A stretch of DNA of 64,000 bases from Halobacillus litoralis (GTDB lineage Bacteria > Bacillota > Bacilli > Bacillales > Halobacillaceae): NCBI RefSeq assembly GCF_020171725.1, contig NZ_JAIVAJ010000005.1, positions 372,001 to 436,000 on the forward strand. Direction: 5' to 3'. The notes beneath the pieces are model-generated. The model worked only from the letters and a program-made list of their open reading frames with translations. It ran no database searches and was not told where the DNA came from. Shown in pieces: positions 8,303-17,668 of the stretch. The first letter of the stretch is position 1; each line of letters opens with the position of its first letter. The translations under genes and the position numbers were made by a program.

Positions 8303-8337
8303 AAGCAGAAAGACCCTATTTCGGTCTTTCTGCTTTT
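8303..8337 (+). terminator. Rho-independent terminator after the SGNH gene and repeat
   Basis: The stem GCAGAAAGACC / GGTCTTTCTGC is followed by TTTTTT on the plus strand. Confidence 0.85.
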
Positions 8338-8423
8338 TTGTATTCGCATTTGATAGAAAGGCATATCCTTCCGATAGTAGAAATAGAGAATGCGCTCTAT
8401 ACAACTAGAAAAGGGGTTTTTTT

Positions 8424-10178
8424 ATGAAACAATTTTGGAAGCGCAATCAATCGGTCAGGACGAAAATCTTTATCGTTACATTCATTCTACTTGCTGTCCC
8501 GTCGATTGTTGTTGGCGTACTAGGGTTTCAATCCAGTCAGAGTCACTTGAACGAGTTAGGAAAGACGAACTTGGAAAACAGTGTTCATCAGGCTGTGGAT
8601 ATGATCGAAGTCGTTCAGGATTCGGTTGAAGAAGGTAGAATCACGGAGCAGGATGCACAAGAAATGATTAAAGTAAAGCTCCTAGGAGAAATGAAGGAAG
8701 ATGGCACAAGACCCATCAACTCAGAGATCGACCTTGGCGAGAACGGATACTTTTTCGTATTGGATAACGAAGGGAACGAGCTTGCCCACCCCCTTTTAGA
8801 GGGAGAAAACATCTGGGATTCTCAGGATACAAACGGTGTGAAGGTCGCTCAGGAACTGATTCAACAAGCTCAGAACGGTGGAGGCTTCACGTATTTCGAA
8901 TGGCCGCTTCCGAATGACCCGGAATCTGAAGCAGCGAAAGTATCGTATTCTTACCATTACCCGGAATGGGGTTGGAACGTAGTCGCTGGTACATATATGA
9001 TGGACTTCAACAGCGGCGCCGACCAAATCTTGAATACGATGCTGATCACGCTCGGATTAGCACTCATAATTGGTGCTGTCTTGATTTGGTGGTTCACACA
9101 AAGACTGACAAAGCCTCTGAAGCAATTGGCTGAACACTCCACCCACATTGCAGAAGGTGACTTTACCTCTGAAGACCTTGAAGTTCAGACGAAAGATGAA
9201 ATCGGTCAGCTCGTCTTAAACTTCAATCAGATGAAACACAGTTTAAAGAATCTCGTTCAATCCGTTGCAGCATCCTCAGAACAAGTCGCCGCAGCTTCTG
9301 AGCAGATGAACGCAAATGCTGAAGAAAGTGCGAAGGCTTCCGAGCAAGTCACGACAGCTATACAGGAAGTAGCCGCCGGATCCGAGAAGCAATCATACGG
9401 ATCGACAGAAGCGACAGACGCTGTGCAGCATCTATCCGCAGACATGTCATCCGTGTCGAAACAGGTGAACAAATTCGCGGACCAAACCAACGAGACGGCA
9501 GCCACTTCAAAATCCGGGGAGGAGTTGATACAATCCGCCCTGAAGCAGATGCATACAATAAATGCCAATACCGAAACTACGAATGAAACGATTAAAGTAC
9601 TCGAAGCGAAGAGCACAGAAATCGGCAAGATCATCTCCATGATTACAGATATATCCGAACAAACGAACTTGCTTGCGCTGAACGCCGCCATCGAAGCCGC
9701 AAGGGCCGGTGAGCACGGCAAAGGGTTTGCTGTTGTGGCCGATGAAGTGCGGAAGCTTGCGGAAGAGTCCAACCAGTCAGCCAACAGCATTATGAACCTG
9801 ATCCAGGATGTTCAAGTCAAAACGACAGAAGCCGTGGATTACATGAATCAGAATGACCAGGCTGTAAAATCAGGCGTCGAAATTGTAGAGGAAGCGGAAA
9901 CGTCCTTCCAGCGAATTACTCAGGAAGTCCTTCAGCTCTCAGGCGGAATGAAGGATATCAACGACTCGATTCAAAGGATGACAGGGCAGACCGAAGATCT
10001 CGTCGGTTCCTTCCAGACGATGAATATGATCTCGTCCCAAGCGGCTGAGCATTCCGAACAAGTTGCCGCTGCAACCGAAGAGCAGAACGCCTCCATCGAA
10101 GAAATCTCCTCCACGAGTGAAGTGCTCGCTCGTGAAGCGAGTAAACTGCAGGAACAGATCAGCCACTTCAAACATTAG
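8424..10178 (+). CDS. Methyl-accepting chemotaxis protein with periplasmic-type Cache sensor
   Basis: The 584-residue receptor has a first membrane helix at about residues 13-34, an extracellular sensor of about 165 residues with the Cache-type motif [13 protein letters not shown], and a second helix at about 200-225. A HAMP domain ([20 protein letters not shown]) follows, then a long coiled-coil signalling domain with the conserved hairpin tip [19 protein letters not shown]. Glu/Gln pairs suitable for methylation are visible on both arms. It signals to CheA/CheW at the cell pole. The ligand is unknown. The start is ATG after AAAAGGGG. CCGATAG at 8371-8377 resembles a SigD minus-10 element, the usual control of such genes in Bacillus, but no good minus-35 is seen. 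Confidence 0.92.
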   Translation: MKQFWKRNQSVRTKIFIVTFILLAVPSIVVGVLGFQSSQSHLNELGKTNLENSVHQAVDMIEVVQDSVEEGRITEQDAQEMIKVKLLGEMKEDGTRPINSEIDLGENGYFFVLDNEGNELAHPLLEGENIWDSQDTNGVKVAQELIQQAQNGGGFTYFEWPLPNDPESEAAKVSYSYHYPEWGWNVVAGTYMMDFNSGADQILNTMLITLGLALIIGAVLIWWFTQRLTKPLKQLAEHSTHIAEGDFTSEDLEVQTKDEIGQLVLNFNQMKHSLKNLVQSVAASSEQVAAASEQMNANAEESAKASEQVTTAIQEVAAGSEKQSYGSTEATDAVQHLSADMSSVSKQVNKFADQTNETAATSKSGEELIQSALKQMHTINANTETTNETIKVLEAKSTEIGKIISMITDISEQTNLLALNAAIEAARAGEHGKGFAVVADEVRKLAEESNQSANSIMNLIQDVQVKTTEAVDYMNQNDQAVKSGVEIVEEAETSFQRITQEVLQLSGGMKDINDSIQRMTGQTEDLVGSFQTMNMISSQAAEHSEQVAAATEEQNASIEEISSTSEVLAREASKLQEQISHFKH

Positions 10179-10201
10179 AAAAAAAAATAGCGGTACACAC
10201 C

Positions 10202-10236
10202 ACAACCCCCGGTCACATCATTCGACCGGGGGTTGT
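10202..10236. terminator. Bidirectional terminator between the chemoreceptor and PucR-type genes
   Basis: A perfect 13-bp stem ACAACCCCCGGTC / GACCGGGGGTTGT lies between two convergent stop codons. On the minus strand it is followed within 12 bases by a run of T; on the plus strand the T-run is poor. Confidence 0.75.
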
Positions 10237-10238
10237 TC

Positions 10239-11885
10239 TCATATCTGCTTCAGCTTCCAAAGCCTCACACACAACTCCAACAAAAATAAATCATCTGCAT
10301 TCAGAAGCGAAAGCCCCGTTAACTGCTCAATGTTCCGCAGCCGGTGAAGCAGCGATTGACGATGCAGGTTCAGCTCTCTCGCCGCTTTGCTGACGTTACT
10401 GTTGTGCTTGTTATACACCATGAACGTGTGAATCAAATCAGTCTGTCTTTTCGTATCATAATCCACTAACCGGCTTAGCGTCTCCTCCACAATCTGATCG
10501 ATTTCACCCTCCATCGAAAGAGCCATAAGCACCCGGTTCATTTTTGTATGATAAAAAAACGTGCGGGAAGCCTCCGTCTGCTGCCTGCCGATTCTCCACG
10601 CCGCCGATGCTTCTTTATATCGCTGATGAAAAGGTGTGCTGCGTTCATCAAGTGACGAGACCCCCCAGGTGATCGAATGGTCCGCCAGCAGGTCATGAAG
10701 CCTGCGCTCGACGAGGTCCAGAAACTGATTGGCCTTTTCCTCCTGAGAGTCCGGACTGCCTTCGAGGAAAACAATCACTTCTTGATCATCAAACGTTGCC
10801 ATCACTTTATTCTTCAGCACATCCCCTGCTCGAGTCAGCTCTTTCTGTACATAATAATTCCGGCTGTGCATAGAGGAGGTCTGCCCTTCATCCGATGAAC
10901 TGAACCCCGGTGATTCAACGGTCGGATGGATGTGCCCGACGAGACACATGTATGAGCGGTCCAAGTCGTACCCTAACAACCTCGCTTTGGACGCATCGAC
11001 CGGTTGATCGGTTCTCGCTAGATCCAGCAGAAAGTTATCCTTTAAACGGATTTCCGTCATTTCAATCGCATTCTCTTTTACGAAATAGAGCGCACAGGCT
11101 GTTAACCCATGCTCAAGGACAGTGAGCGTGAACCATGTCAGCTCGCCCTCCGTTTCAGGTTGGAACAATAAGTACCCCTGCTTTTTATAATTGGACGTAA
11201 TCGTAAGTTGATAGCAGGAAGACGAATCCACCATGTACTTCTCAATAAAGTGGAACAGTGGGTGTTCACTGAAAGGGTGGACGGTCGTGGTCGAGACGAC
11301 CCCCGATTCTTTCCCGTTCAAGACGTCGATTAAGAAACGGTCGAATGCGTGATTGGCACGGACCCTCTTATGCTGATCACTGATGGCAACCGGAATGCCC
11401 GTCTCCTTGTAGAGAATGGATGTGATTTCGTTTAGCCCTTCCCCGTTCAGCACGCAGTTTATCAGTGTCTGTCTGATTTGATCGGTACGCTTCTGCTCAC
11501 TTTCCTTTGATTTTGTAATCATCTGGAGTACTTCCTGCAGGACATCTCCGAATCTGATTTCCCACGGCAATTCGAGCAGCACCATCCCCCGGGAATCAGC
11601 AAGCTGAATAATCGGTTCAGGGATTTGGTAAAGGTATCTTCCTGTAGCAAAAGCAAGCGCAGAGGCACCGGACTCAATGACGTCCCGGACATATTCCTCC
11701 AGTGCCTGTGGATCCTCTCCACACCCCATGCCCGTGCTTAACACGAACTCTTGATTGCGGACGTAATGCTCTACTGGCGCTTCCATTACCGAGACCCACT
11801 GGATTTCATTGTTATAGGCCTCTGTTAACCGCTTGGCTTTTTGCAGAACGGGCAGATCCATCACATCGTTCACCCTTACAGCCAT
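10239..11885 (-). CDS. PucR-family transcriptional regulator
   Basis: The protein has 548 residues from the ATG at 11885 (GGGGGAG upstream). The N-terminal PucR domain covers about residues 5-125 and contains the NEIQWVSVMEAP block. A middle region of about 350 residues has the weak GGDEF-like fold common in this family. The C-terminal HTH_30 DNA-binding domain is clear in NVSKAARELNLHRQSLLHRL. In B. subtilis PucR controls purine catabolism, and relatives control amino-acid and other catabolic genes; none of those targets is next door here, so the regulon is unknown. It is convergent with the chemoreceptor gene and probably monocistronic. Confidence 0.85.
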   Translation of the reverse strand: MAVRVNDVMDLPVLQKAKRLTEAYNNEIQWVSVMEAPVEHYVRNQEFVLSTGMGCGEDPQALEEYVRDVIESGASALAFATGRYLYQIPEPIIQLADSRGMVLLELPWEIRFGDVLQEVLQMITKSKESEQKRTDQIRQTLINCVLNGEGLNEITSILYKETGIPVAISDQHKRVRANHAFDRFLIDVLNGKESGVVSTTTVHPFSEHPLFHFIEKYMVDSSSCYQLTITSNYKKQGYLLFQPETEGELTWFTLTVLEHGLTACALYFVKENAIEMTEIRLKDNFLLDLARTDQPVDASKARLLGYDLDRSYMCLVGHIHPTVESPGFSSSDEGQTSSMHSRNYYVQKELTRAGDVLKNKVMATFDDQEVIVFLEGSPDSQEEKANQFLDLVERRLHDLLADHSITWGVSSLDERSTPFHQRYKEASAAWRIGRQQTEASRTFFYHTKMNRVLMALSMEGEIDQIVEETLSRLVDYDTKRQTDLIHTFMVYNKHNSNVSKAARELNLHRQSLLHRLRNIEQLTGLSLLNADDLFLLELCVRLWKLKQI

Positions 11886-12011
11886 CCACGTCTCCCCCTT
11901 TTTCAGAGTGTATGACTCAACCATTCTGATTTTTCTGATATTCACCATTATAATGGATGGATTTGCAGGATGGAAAGGGATTCCTTTTTTTCAGCACTGA
12001 ATTCAAAAAGA

Positions 12012-12037
12012 CACTTCTGCTCGTTTTAGCAGAAGTG
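12012..12037 (-). terminator. Terminator of the Fic operon
   Basis: The stem CACTTCTGCT / AGCAGAAGTG has a 6-base loop and is followed on the minus strand by TCTTTTTG. It begins three bases after the Fic stop codon. Confidence 0.8.
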
Positions 12038-12039
12038 CC

Positions 12040-12633
12040 TTATCTTTTCATCAAGGATTGTTCAATCACCCGCTTCAGTGGTTCCGGGTGACGAACCGAT
12101 TGAACACTAGCTTGAAAAATCGTTTCCTTCGGTACAATGGACCAATCCAGGTGACAGCCTGCTTCAAGAGCCAGACATCTTATAAACTCCCGCAGACTCC
12201 TCCCATTTCCTTCACGGAACGGGTGGAGAACGTTCAGCTCGGCCATGTAGTACGTCAATCGTTCAGCCAGCTGTTCGACAGCCATCGTTTCCCAACTCTC
12301 GCTCATCAAGGATGAAAAAATCGGTTCCGAGGCATCACGGAGAAATCTGGCTTGCGCGAAAGAAAAACCATCTTTCGTAATATTCTCTGTCCGCAATTCT
12401 CCGGCAAATGGGTACAAGTCTTTGAAGATATATTCATGGATCCGTAATAGATGGCGTAAATCGAAATCACCCTGCACCGGCTTTTCCTGAAGTTCAGACA
12501 GCCGCTGGGTTGAAAGAATCGTCTCCATCGACTGCAGCTGCCTATCATCCATGATGTCATAGTGGTTGATCAATACGTCGGTGCCGGCATAACAATAGCG
12601 GGAGGATCCACTCCCATACCTGGATTCAGGCAT
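12040..12633 (-). CDS. Fic-domain protein, putative AMP-transferase toxin
   Basis: The protein has 197 residues. The Fic fold is seen from IHEYIFKDLYPFAGELR (residues 65-81, with the target-docking flap after it) to the catalytic loop HPFREGNGRS at 137-146, an exact match to HPFx[D/E]GNGRxxR; His137 is the catalytic base. Fic enzymes usually transfer AMP from ATP to a Ser, Thr or Tyr of a target protein. The protein has no inhibitory helix of its own at either end; that helix is supplied by the small upstream gene, which makes this a class I arrangement. Its ATG overlaps the antitoxin stop codon by 8 bases. The target is unknown. Confidence 0.88.
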   Translation of the reverse strand: MPESRYGSGSSRYCYAGTDVLINHYDIMDDRQLQSMETILSTQRLSELQEKPVQGDFDLRHLLRIHEYIFKDLYPFAGELRTENITKDGFSFAQARFLRDASEPIFSSLMSESWETMAVEQLAERLTYYMAELNVLHPFREGNGRSLREFIRCLALEAGCHLDWSIVPKETIFQASVQSVRHPEPLKRVIEQSLMKR

Positions 12634-12805
12634 GGCGAGAAAGTTCCAGCGCCCGCTTAATGAATTCTTTATGCGTAATGGCTCCGGTCAGGCACATTTT
12701 CACAAGGGATTCCTGCTTTTGATTAAGGCTTAATCCTTCAATTGCGATCGATGCTTTGGCTGAGGCCATTAAATGTTCAGCTTGCTCTTCCGTTCGTAAG
12801 CTCAT
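12626..12805 (-). CDS. Small VbhA-like antitoxin for the Fic protein
   Basis: This 59-residue ORF starts at the ATG at 12805, with GGAGG 9 bases upstream, and ends inside the start of the Fic gene (ATGCCTGA overlap). It is helical and contains SIAIEGL at residues 19-25, which fits the Fic inhibitory motif [S/T]xxxE[G/N]: Ser19, Glu23 and Gly24. In VbhA and related antitoxins the Glu of this motif blocks ATP binding in the partner Fic domain. The tail (HKEFIKRALELSRH) looks like the VbhA-type C-terminal helix. Position, overlap and motif together make the assignment strong. A TATAAT at 12841-12846 upstream, flanked by TATCCTAAT and CATCCTAAAT repeats, may be its promoter and operator. Confidence 0.82.
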   Translation of the reverse strand: MSLRTEEQAEHLMASAKASIAIEGLSLNQKQESLVKMCLTGAITHKEFIKRALELSRHA

Positions 12806-12907
12806 ACATGCTACCCTCCGACCCGTAGGTTTCTATCCTAATTATACTACAAAACCCATCCTAAATACAGGAATTGCATCCGACAAAAACTGGGACGAAC
12901 CTTATCA

Positions 12908-13744
12908 TTATGAGGTTTTTTTCTTCTTCCCTGATGCAGTTGTTTTCCTTTTGGTCGTTTTCTTCTTCGTTTCCTTCGTATTGGCCAGGGACTTTTCCAA
13001 AGCATCCATGAGATTGGTGACATTGTCCGGCTTTTTCGGATCCTTCGCTGTTTTGACTTCTTCATTGTTCCGCTTCGCTTCAATCAATTCAAGCAAGGCT
13101 GTTCGATAGTCATCATTGTATTTCTCAGGATCGAATGCCTCGGTCAACTGCTCAATCAGCGTGACAGCTGTACTGAGTTCCTTCTTGCTTAATTCCGATT
13201 CCTCTGGAACATTCGGTACATCCTGCACGTTTCTCACTTCATCAGGAAAATGAATGGTCTCCATTATTAGTGTATTCTCATATACTCGTACAATCGCCAA
13301 TTGTTCCTTGGACCGGATGATAATTTTTGCGACTCCGATTTTTCCTGTATCAGCTAGCGCCTGCCTTAGAAGTCCGTAGGCTTTCGTCCCTCCTTCATTA
13401 GGGGACATGAAATAGCTGCGCTCAAAGTAGATCGGATCGATTTCTTCAAGCTTGACGAAGTCGATGATCTCGACGGCTTTGTCTTCCTGTTCTTTCTTCA
13501 ACTGCTCCAAATCTTCCTCATCCAATACCACGAACTTATTTTTGGCATATTCATATGCCTTCACAATCTCAGTAGACTCCACTTCACGATCGCAAACCGG
13601 ACATCTCTTTTTATACTCGACCGGTGAATGGCATTCTTCATGAAGCTGACGAAGCTTAATATCCTTATTCTCTGTAGCAGCATGGAGCTTGATTGGAATG
13701 TTCACGAGACCGAAGCTGATGCTTCCCTTCCACATCGTATGCAT
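12908..13744 (-). CDS. ku: Non-homologous end joining protein Ku
   Basis: The protein has 278 residues, the normal length of bacterial Ku. The Ku core begins MWKGSISFGLVNIPIKLHAAT and runs to about residue 200; the CPVCDREV segment near residue 50 is typical of Firmicutes Ku. The tail from about residue 250 is very Lys/Thr-rich and should bind DNA. The homodimer rings broken DNA ends and recruits LigD. The ATG at 13744 has AGGAGG 8 bases upstream. It is divergent from ligD with a 112-base shared promoter region. In B. subtilis the pair (ykoV/ykoU) is a forespore SigG gene set; I see no clear SigG sequence here. Confidence 0.95.
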   Translation of the reverse strand: MHTMWKGSISFGLVNIPIKLHAATENKDIKLRQLHEECHSPVEYKKRCPVCDREVESTEIVKAYEYAKNKFVVLDEEDLEQLKKEQEDKAVEIIDFVKLEEIDPIYFERSYFMSPNEGGTKAYGLLRQALADTGKIGVAKIIIRSKEQLAIVRVYENTLIMETIHFPDEVRNVQDVPNVPEESELSKKELSTAVTLIEQLTEAFDPEKYNDDYRTALLELIEAKRNNEEVKTAKDPKKPDNVTNLMDALEKSLANTKETKKKTTKRKTTASGKKKKTS

Positions 13745-13856
13745 GGCGGCAACCTCCTTTTGGCCTTAGTTTGGTCTTCCAATTCGGACTTTATCCTATC
13801 TGAGCGTTTAAGAACCACCATTTGTCTCAAACTAAAAACAAAGGAGGAGATCTATA

Positions 13857-15617
13857 GTGGACAAGCCAATGAAATTGACGATGACGACAGAAGCTCCTAC
13901 AGGAGTGGATTGGAATTATGAAGTGAAGTACGATGGCTTCCGGGCTTTGCTGCACTGGACTTCTTCAAGGATTCAGCTCATGAGCCGAAACGGCAAGGAC
14001 TTATCCAAGCAGTTCCCCGAAATTACAAAGCTGCATGAAACGATTAAACCGTCTACCCTCCCTTTTACGCTGGACGGAGAACTTGTCATCCTGAACACAC
14101 CATATCAGGCCAATTTCGAAGCCATCCAGCAGCGGGGGCGTCTTAGAAGTGATGACAAAATCACGGACAAAGCCGAGGAGCGGCCCGCTACTTTCATGGC
14201 GTTCGACCTGTTGAAAAACCCTGAAGCTCCATATACGAAACGAAGAAAAGCGTTAACGCATGCTGTTCAAGAGCTCAAGACGGACCGGATTCAGCTCGTC
14301 GAATCCTTTGCACAACTCGAGCAGATCGATGAACTTGTCATACGACACCGCGGGGAAGGGATGGTCGCCAAGCAGACGAACAGCACCTATCAGTACGGGC
14401 GCCGTTCAAAACAATGGCAGAAGGTGAAAAACTGGCGTACGGTCACTGTTTTCCTAACGAGATACGATCCCTCAAACGACTACTACAGTTGTGGACTTTA
14501 TGACGGAGACGAAATCGTTCCAACCGGGAAATTCAAGCATGGTCTTGATGATGATCAAAGCGAGACGTTAAAAGCTTTTTTCAAGCAAAAAGGGGAAGAA
14601 ATCGATCGCGTTTGGCACCTCCCACCGAGTGTTTGTGTCGATGTTCACTGCCTCGGCATTCATGACGGAGAGTTTCGAGAGCCGTTATTTAAAGACTTCC
14701 GGTTTGATTTAAAGCCCGCGGCCTGCACGAAGGAACAGTTGGAATGGGATTTAGCCATGGTTCCACCTGACGTGCCCGTTTCCAATGAAGACAAACGATT
14801 GTGGCCGAACCAGACAAAGCGGGACTACTTGATCTACCTGAGGGAAATCGCTCCTTACATGCTACCTTTTCTTGAAGATAAAAAACTGACCGTCATCCGC
14901 TATCCTGACGGGATCGAGGCAGAGTCTTTCTTCCAGAAGCACCTTCCCGACCATGCGCCGGACTATATCGGTGCGTGGGTAGAGGCAGGGAAAACCTATA
15001 TGACGTGTACGACTGTCGAAGCGCTGCTTTGGTTCGGGAATCAGGCGGCTATCGAATGGCATATCCCTTTTCAAAAAGCCGGTGGCACGGATCCTGATGA
15101 GATCGTGTTCGATTTGGATCCGCCAGACCGTGATGCATTCTCTACAGCTGTACTAGCTGCCAGACTCCTGCATCACCTGCTCAACGAAATGGGCGTGCAC
15201 AGTTTTGTCAAAACCTCCGGAAGCAAAGGAATACAGGTTCACATCCCTATTGAAGAGGGATCGATGTCATACGATGAAACACGCCGGTTTACCGAATCTC
15301 TAGCCTCTCTGATCATAAAGGAAAAGCCTGATTTGTTCACGATGGAAAGATTAAAGAAAAATCGAGGGAAAAGGTTATATTTGGATTATGTACAGCACGC
15401 AAAGGGAAAGACAATCGTAGCGCCTTACTCTCCACGTGCCAAGCAGGAAGCTTCGACGGCTGTTCCGTTGTATTGGCATGAACTCACTGAAGAGCTGCGC
15501 CCTGAACATTTTCCATTCACCGATGTCGTCGAACGCGTTCAGAAACTCGGTTGCCCATTCGCCCACTACAACGATGTGCGCGGCCTTCAACCGATTGAAA
15601 CAATGAAATCCTTGTAA
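13857..15617 (+). CDS. ligD: ATP-dependent DNA ligase LigD (ligase-polymerase type)
   Basis: The 586-residue protein joins an N-terminal ATP-dependent ligase to a C-terminal primase-type polymerase, the order used in Bacillus. The AMP-accepting lysine is Lys24 in EVKYDGFR, and the LDGEL, GEGMVAKQ and QWQKVK motifs of the nucleotidyltransferase follow. The polymerase domain starts near residue 320 and has the metal-binding FDLDPPD and the SGSKGIQVHIPI motif. There is no 3'-phosphoesterase domain, as is usual in Bacilli. The start is GTG at 13857 with AAGGAGGAG 8 bases upstream. It acts with Ku in non-homologous end joining. Confidence 0.95.
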   Translation: MDKPMKLTMTTEAPTGVDWNYEVKYDGFRALLHWTSSRIQLMSRNGKDLSKQFPEITKLHETIKPSTLPFTLDGELVILNTPYQANFEAIQQRGRLRSDDKITDKAEERPATFMAFDLLKNPEAPYTKRRKALTHAVQELKTDRIQLVESFAQLEQIDELVIRHRGEGMVAKQTNSTYQYGRRSKQWQKVKNWRTVTVFLTRYDPSNDYYSCGLYDGDEIVPTGKFKHGLDDDQSETLKAFFKQKGEEIDRVWHLPPSVCVDVHCLGIHDGEFREPLFKDFRFDLKPAACTKEQLEWDLAMVPPDVPVSNEDKRLWPNQTKRDYLIYLREIAPYMLPFLEDKKLTVIRYPDGIEAESFFQKHLPDHAPDYIGAWVEAGKTYMTCTTVEALLWFGNQAAIEWHIPFQKAGGTDPDEIVFDLDPPDRDAFSTAVLAARLLHHLLNEMGVHSFVKTSGSKGIQVHIPIEEGSMSYDETRRFTESLASLIIKEKPDLFTMERLKKNRGKRLYLDYVQHAKGKTIVAPYSPRAKQEASTAVPLYWHELTEELRPEHFPFTDVVERVQKLGCPFAHYNDVRGLQPIETMKSL

Positions 15618-15638
15618 AAGCTCGTTTCTCATAGAAGG

Positions 15639-15668
15639 AAAAAGGGGAAGGTGATTCCTCCCCTTTTT
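15639..15668 (+). terminator. Terminator of ligD
   Basis: The stem AAAAAGGGGA / TCCCCTTTTT, extended by AGG/CCT, lies 22 bases after the ligD stop and ends in a T-run. Confidence 0.75.
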
Positions 15669-15729
15669 GAAACTTTTTGTCAGTTCATATCGTATACATT
15701 ATTGAGTCCACAAAAAAGGAGATCATCAC

Positions 15730-15978
15730 ATGCTAAGAATCAGCCGGCTTATTTTTTCCGTTCTTGTCATCGTTTCATCGTTATACATAGTCATCACCCG
15801 GAACTTCGACTCGATTCCTCTCATGTTGATGGCTCTTGCGGCTTCAACTTTTCTCATCGGCATCTCGGAAATCCGCTCTGATAAACGGAACTACTGGGGA
15901 TATGTAAGCCTTGCTGCGACGCTACTTGTCCTGTACACGCTGATTGACCTTCTTGCTAATACGAACCTTTCTTTATAA
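15730..15978 (+). CDS. Small membrane protein (YczI/DUF3953-like)
   Basis: The protein has 82 residues with three predicted membrane helices at about 6-22, 28-46 and 56-76. The SIPLMLMALAASTFLIGISE segment and overall length resemble B. subtilis YczI (DUF3953), a protein of unknown role. AAAGGAG lies 8 bases before the ATG. It stands alone between two terminators. Confidence 0.7.
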   Translation: MLRISRLIFSVLVIVSSLYIVITRNFDSIPLMLMALAASTFLIGISEIRSDKRNYWGYVSLAATLLVLYTLIDLLANTNLSL

Positions 15979-15996
15979 ATGAACGATTAAAACACG

Positions 15997-16039
15997 AAAA
16001 GCCCGAACCACGCCACCTTCATGCGTCGTTCGGGCTTTT
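15997..16039. terminator. Bidirectional terminator between the YczI-like and acyl-CoA ligase genes
   Basis: The stem AAAAGCCCGAAC / GTTCGGGCTTTT is extended outward by AACACG / CGTGTT, so it reads as a terminator on both strands. The acyl-CoA ligase stop codon lies at the outer edge of the stem. Confidence 0.85.
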
Positions 16040-16046
16040 TCACGTG

Positions 16047-17603
16047 TTAATCGGGGATGACTTGAGTCTGTTCCCTCAGCTTGAACTTCTGAAGCTTCCC
16101 ACTCGCATTTCTCGGGAGTTCGTCTACAAATTCGTACCTTCTCGGACGCTTGTATCTGGCCAAACGGTTTCCGGAGATGCAGAACTCATCCAACTCTTTC
16201 TCAGAGAGCTCTCCTCCTTTTCGAACAATGAAGGCGACCACCCGCTCTCCCCATACCTCATCAGGCTCACCGACAACGGCAGCGTCTAAGACATCTGGAT
16301 GGTCGAACAGGGCATCCTCCACTTCTCTTGAGTAAATATTCTCGCCGCCGGATAGAATCATATCTTTCACACGATCACTCACCCATAAGTAACCGTCTTC
16401 ATCAAACGAGCCGACATCCCCTGAATGATACCATCCTCCGTACAGGGCTTCCTCTGTGGCCTCTGGGCGCTTATAGTACCCTTCCATCGTACTGGGTCCC
16501 CGTACGATGATTTCTCCAAGTTCACCAGGCTCACAGACGTCATCAGGCTCTGCCGGGCCGTCCTCTTTCGTTCGAACGACTCGGACTTCATGATTCAAAA
16601 GTGCTCTACCAGCCGAACCCGCTTTACTCAACTGCTCATCCTCCATCAGTGCCGTGATCGCCGGTCCCATCTCTGTCATGCCGTAAGCCTGGATTAACGC
16701 TACGCCAATGGAAGAATGAAGCCGTGTCGTTAAGGACGGAGCCATCGGGGCGCCACCGTACAGTGCTTGTCTAAGCGTCTGGAAGTCTTCCTTCGTAAAC
16801 TCTTCCTGTAGCACCATATTCCACATCGTCGGAGCAGCGAACATCGTTGTGATCTGTTCCTGCTTCACCGTTTCAATCAACCCGGCCGGATCGAAGTGGT
16901 GCATCAACACATTCGAAGCTCCGATCATCACACGCGGGAAAAAGGCACAGTGCAACTCAGCACAGTGGAAGATCGGAGCAACCGTCAGTCCACGGTCATC
17001 ATCTGTCAGCCTCAAGCAGGCTACCATGATCATCGCCTGATCCATCATATCCCGGTGGCTGTGTACAACACCTTTCGGCAGCCCTGTCGTACCCGAAGTG
17101 TACATGATAGCGTAGGGGTCATCTTCCTCCACTTCCTCCTTGACGGGTTCACTCGAGACAGCTGCTGTCTGGTCGTAAAAATAATCTCCATAAGAGACCT
17201 CCGGATCATCCACCGACCAGAAACGTACCTCCTCCATTGATTCTGCTACAGCTTGTATAGCTCCGGCAGTCGCCCGTTCAAATACAACCACTTTCGGTTC
17301 CGCATCCGTCAAAATAAACTCGATTTCTTTTTCTGTCAGTCTGAAATTGATTGGATTGAAGATGGCTCCTATTTTCGTGCAGGCAAACAACGTCGTCGTG
17401 AACTCAGCTGTATTAAACAATACGGTGGAAACTTTGTCGCCCTTCTCGACGCCTGCCGTCTTCAATGCGTTTGCGACCCGGTTCACTTCAAGATCCCACT
17501 CCCTGTAAGTCCACCTCGTTCCTAACCGGACGTCCACCAATCCCTCTTTTTCCCCGAACTTCCGTACCGTTTGTTCAAACATACTCTTTAACGTTGGTGC
17601 CAT
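16047..17603 (-). CDS. Fatty acyl-CoA synthetase (AMP-binding family)
   Basis: The 518-residue enzyme activates a carboxylic acid with ATP and CoA. The AMP-binding P-loop is YTSGTTGLPKG, the A4/A5 region is YGMTEMGP, the adenosine-binding Asp is in YHSGDVGSFDEDGYLWVSD, and the C-terminal catalytic lysine is in PRNASGKLQK. Start is the ATG at 17603 with AAAGGAGA upstream. It is the last gene of the operon acyl-CoA dehydrogenase - thiolase - SDR - ligase, which indicates import and degradation of a fatty or branched acid. Chain-length preference cannot be read from sequence; the group includes medium- and long-chain ligases (LcfB/YhfL-like). Confidence 0.88.
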   Translation of the reverse strand: MAPTLKSMFEQTVRKFGEKEGLVDVRLGTRWTYREWDLEVNRVANALKTAGVEKGDKVSTVLFNTAEFTTTLFACTKIGAIFNPINFRLTEKEIEFILTDAEPKVVVFERATAGAIQAVAESMEEVRFWSVDDPEVSYGDYFYDQTAAVSSEPVKEEVEEDDPYAIMYTSGTTGLPKGVVHSHRDMMDQAMIMVACLRLTDDDRGLTVAPIFHCAELHCAFFPRVMIGASNVLMHHFDPAGLIETVKQEQITTMFAAPTMWNMVLQEEFTKEDFQTLRQALYGGAPMAPSLTTRLHSSIGVALIQAYGMTEMGPAITALMEDEQLSKAGSAGRALLNHEVRVVRTKEDGPAEPDDVCEPGELGEIIVRGPSTMEGYYKRPEATEEALYGGWYHSGDVGSFDEDGYLWVSDRVKDMILSGGENIYSREVEDALFDHPDVLDAAVVGEPDEVWGERVVAFIVRKGGELSEKELDEFCISGNRLARYKRPRRYEFVDELPRNASGKLQKFKLREQTQVIPD

Positions 17604-17668
17604 GATCATCGTCTCCTTTTTCATTAAAGTAGCTCACACCATGATCCAAGGACAAGGGGTACGACGGC

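Noticed and set aside
9257..9790. Open frame on the minus strand opposite the chemoreceptor
   Set aside because: Serine/alanine-rich product caused by the repetitive coiled-coil codons of the receptor; no site and no family.
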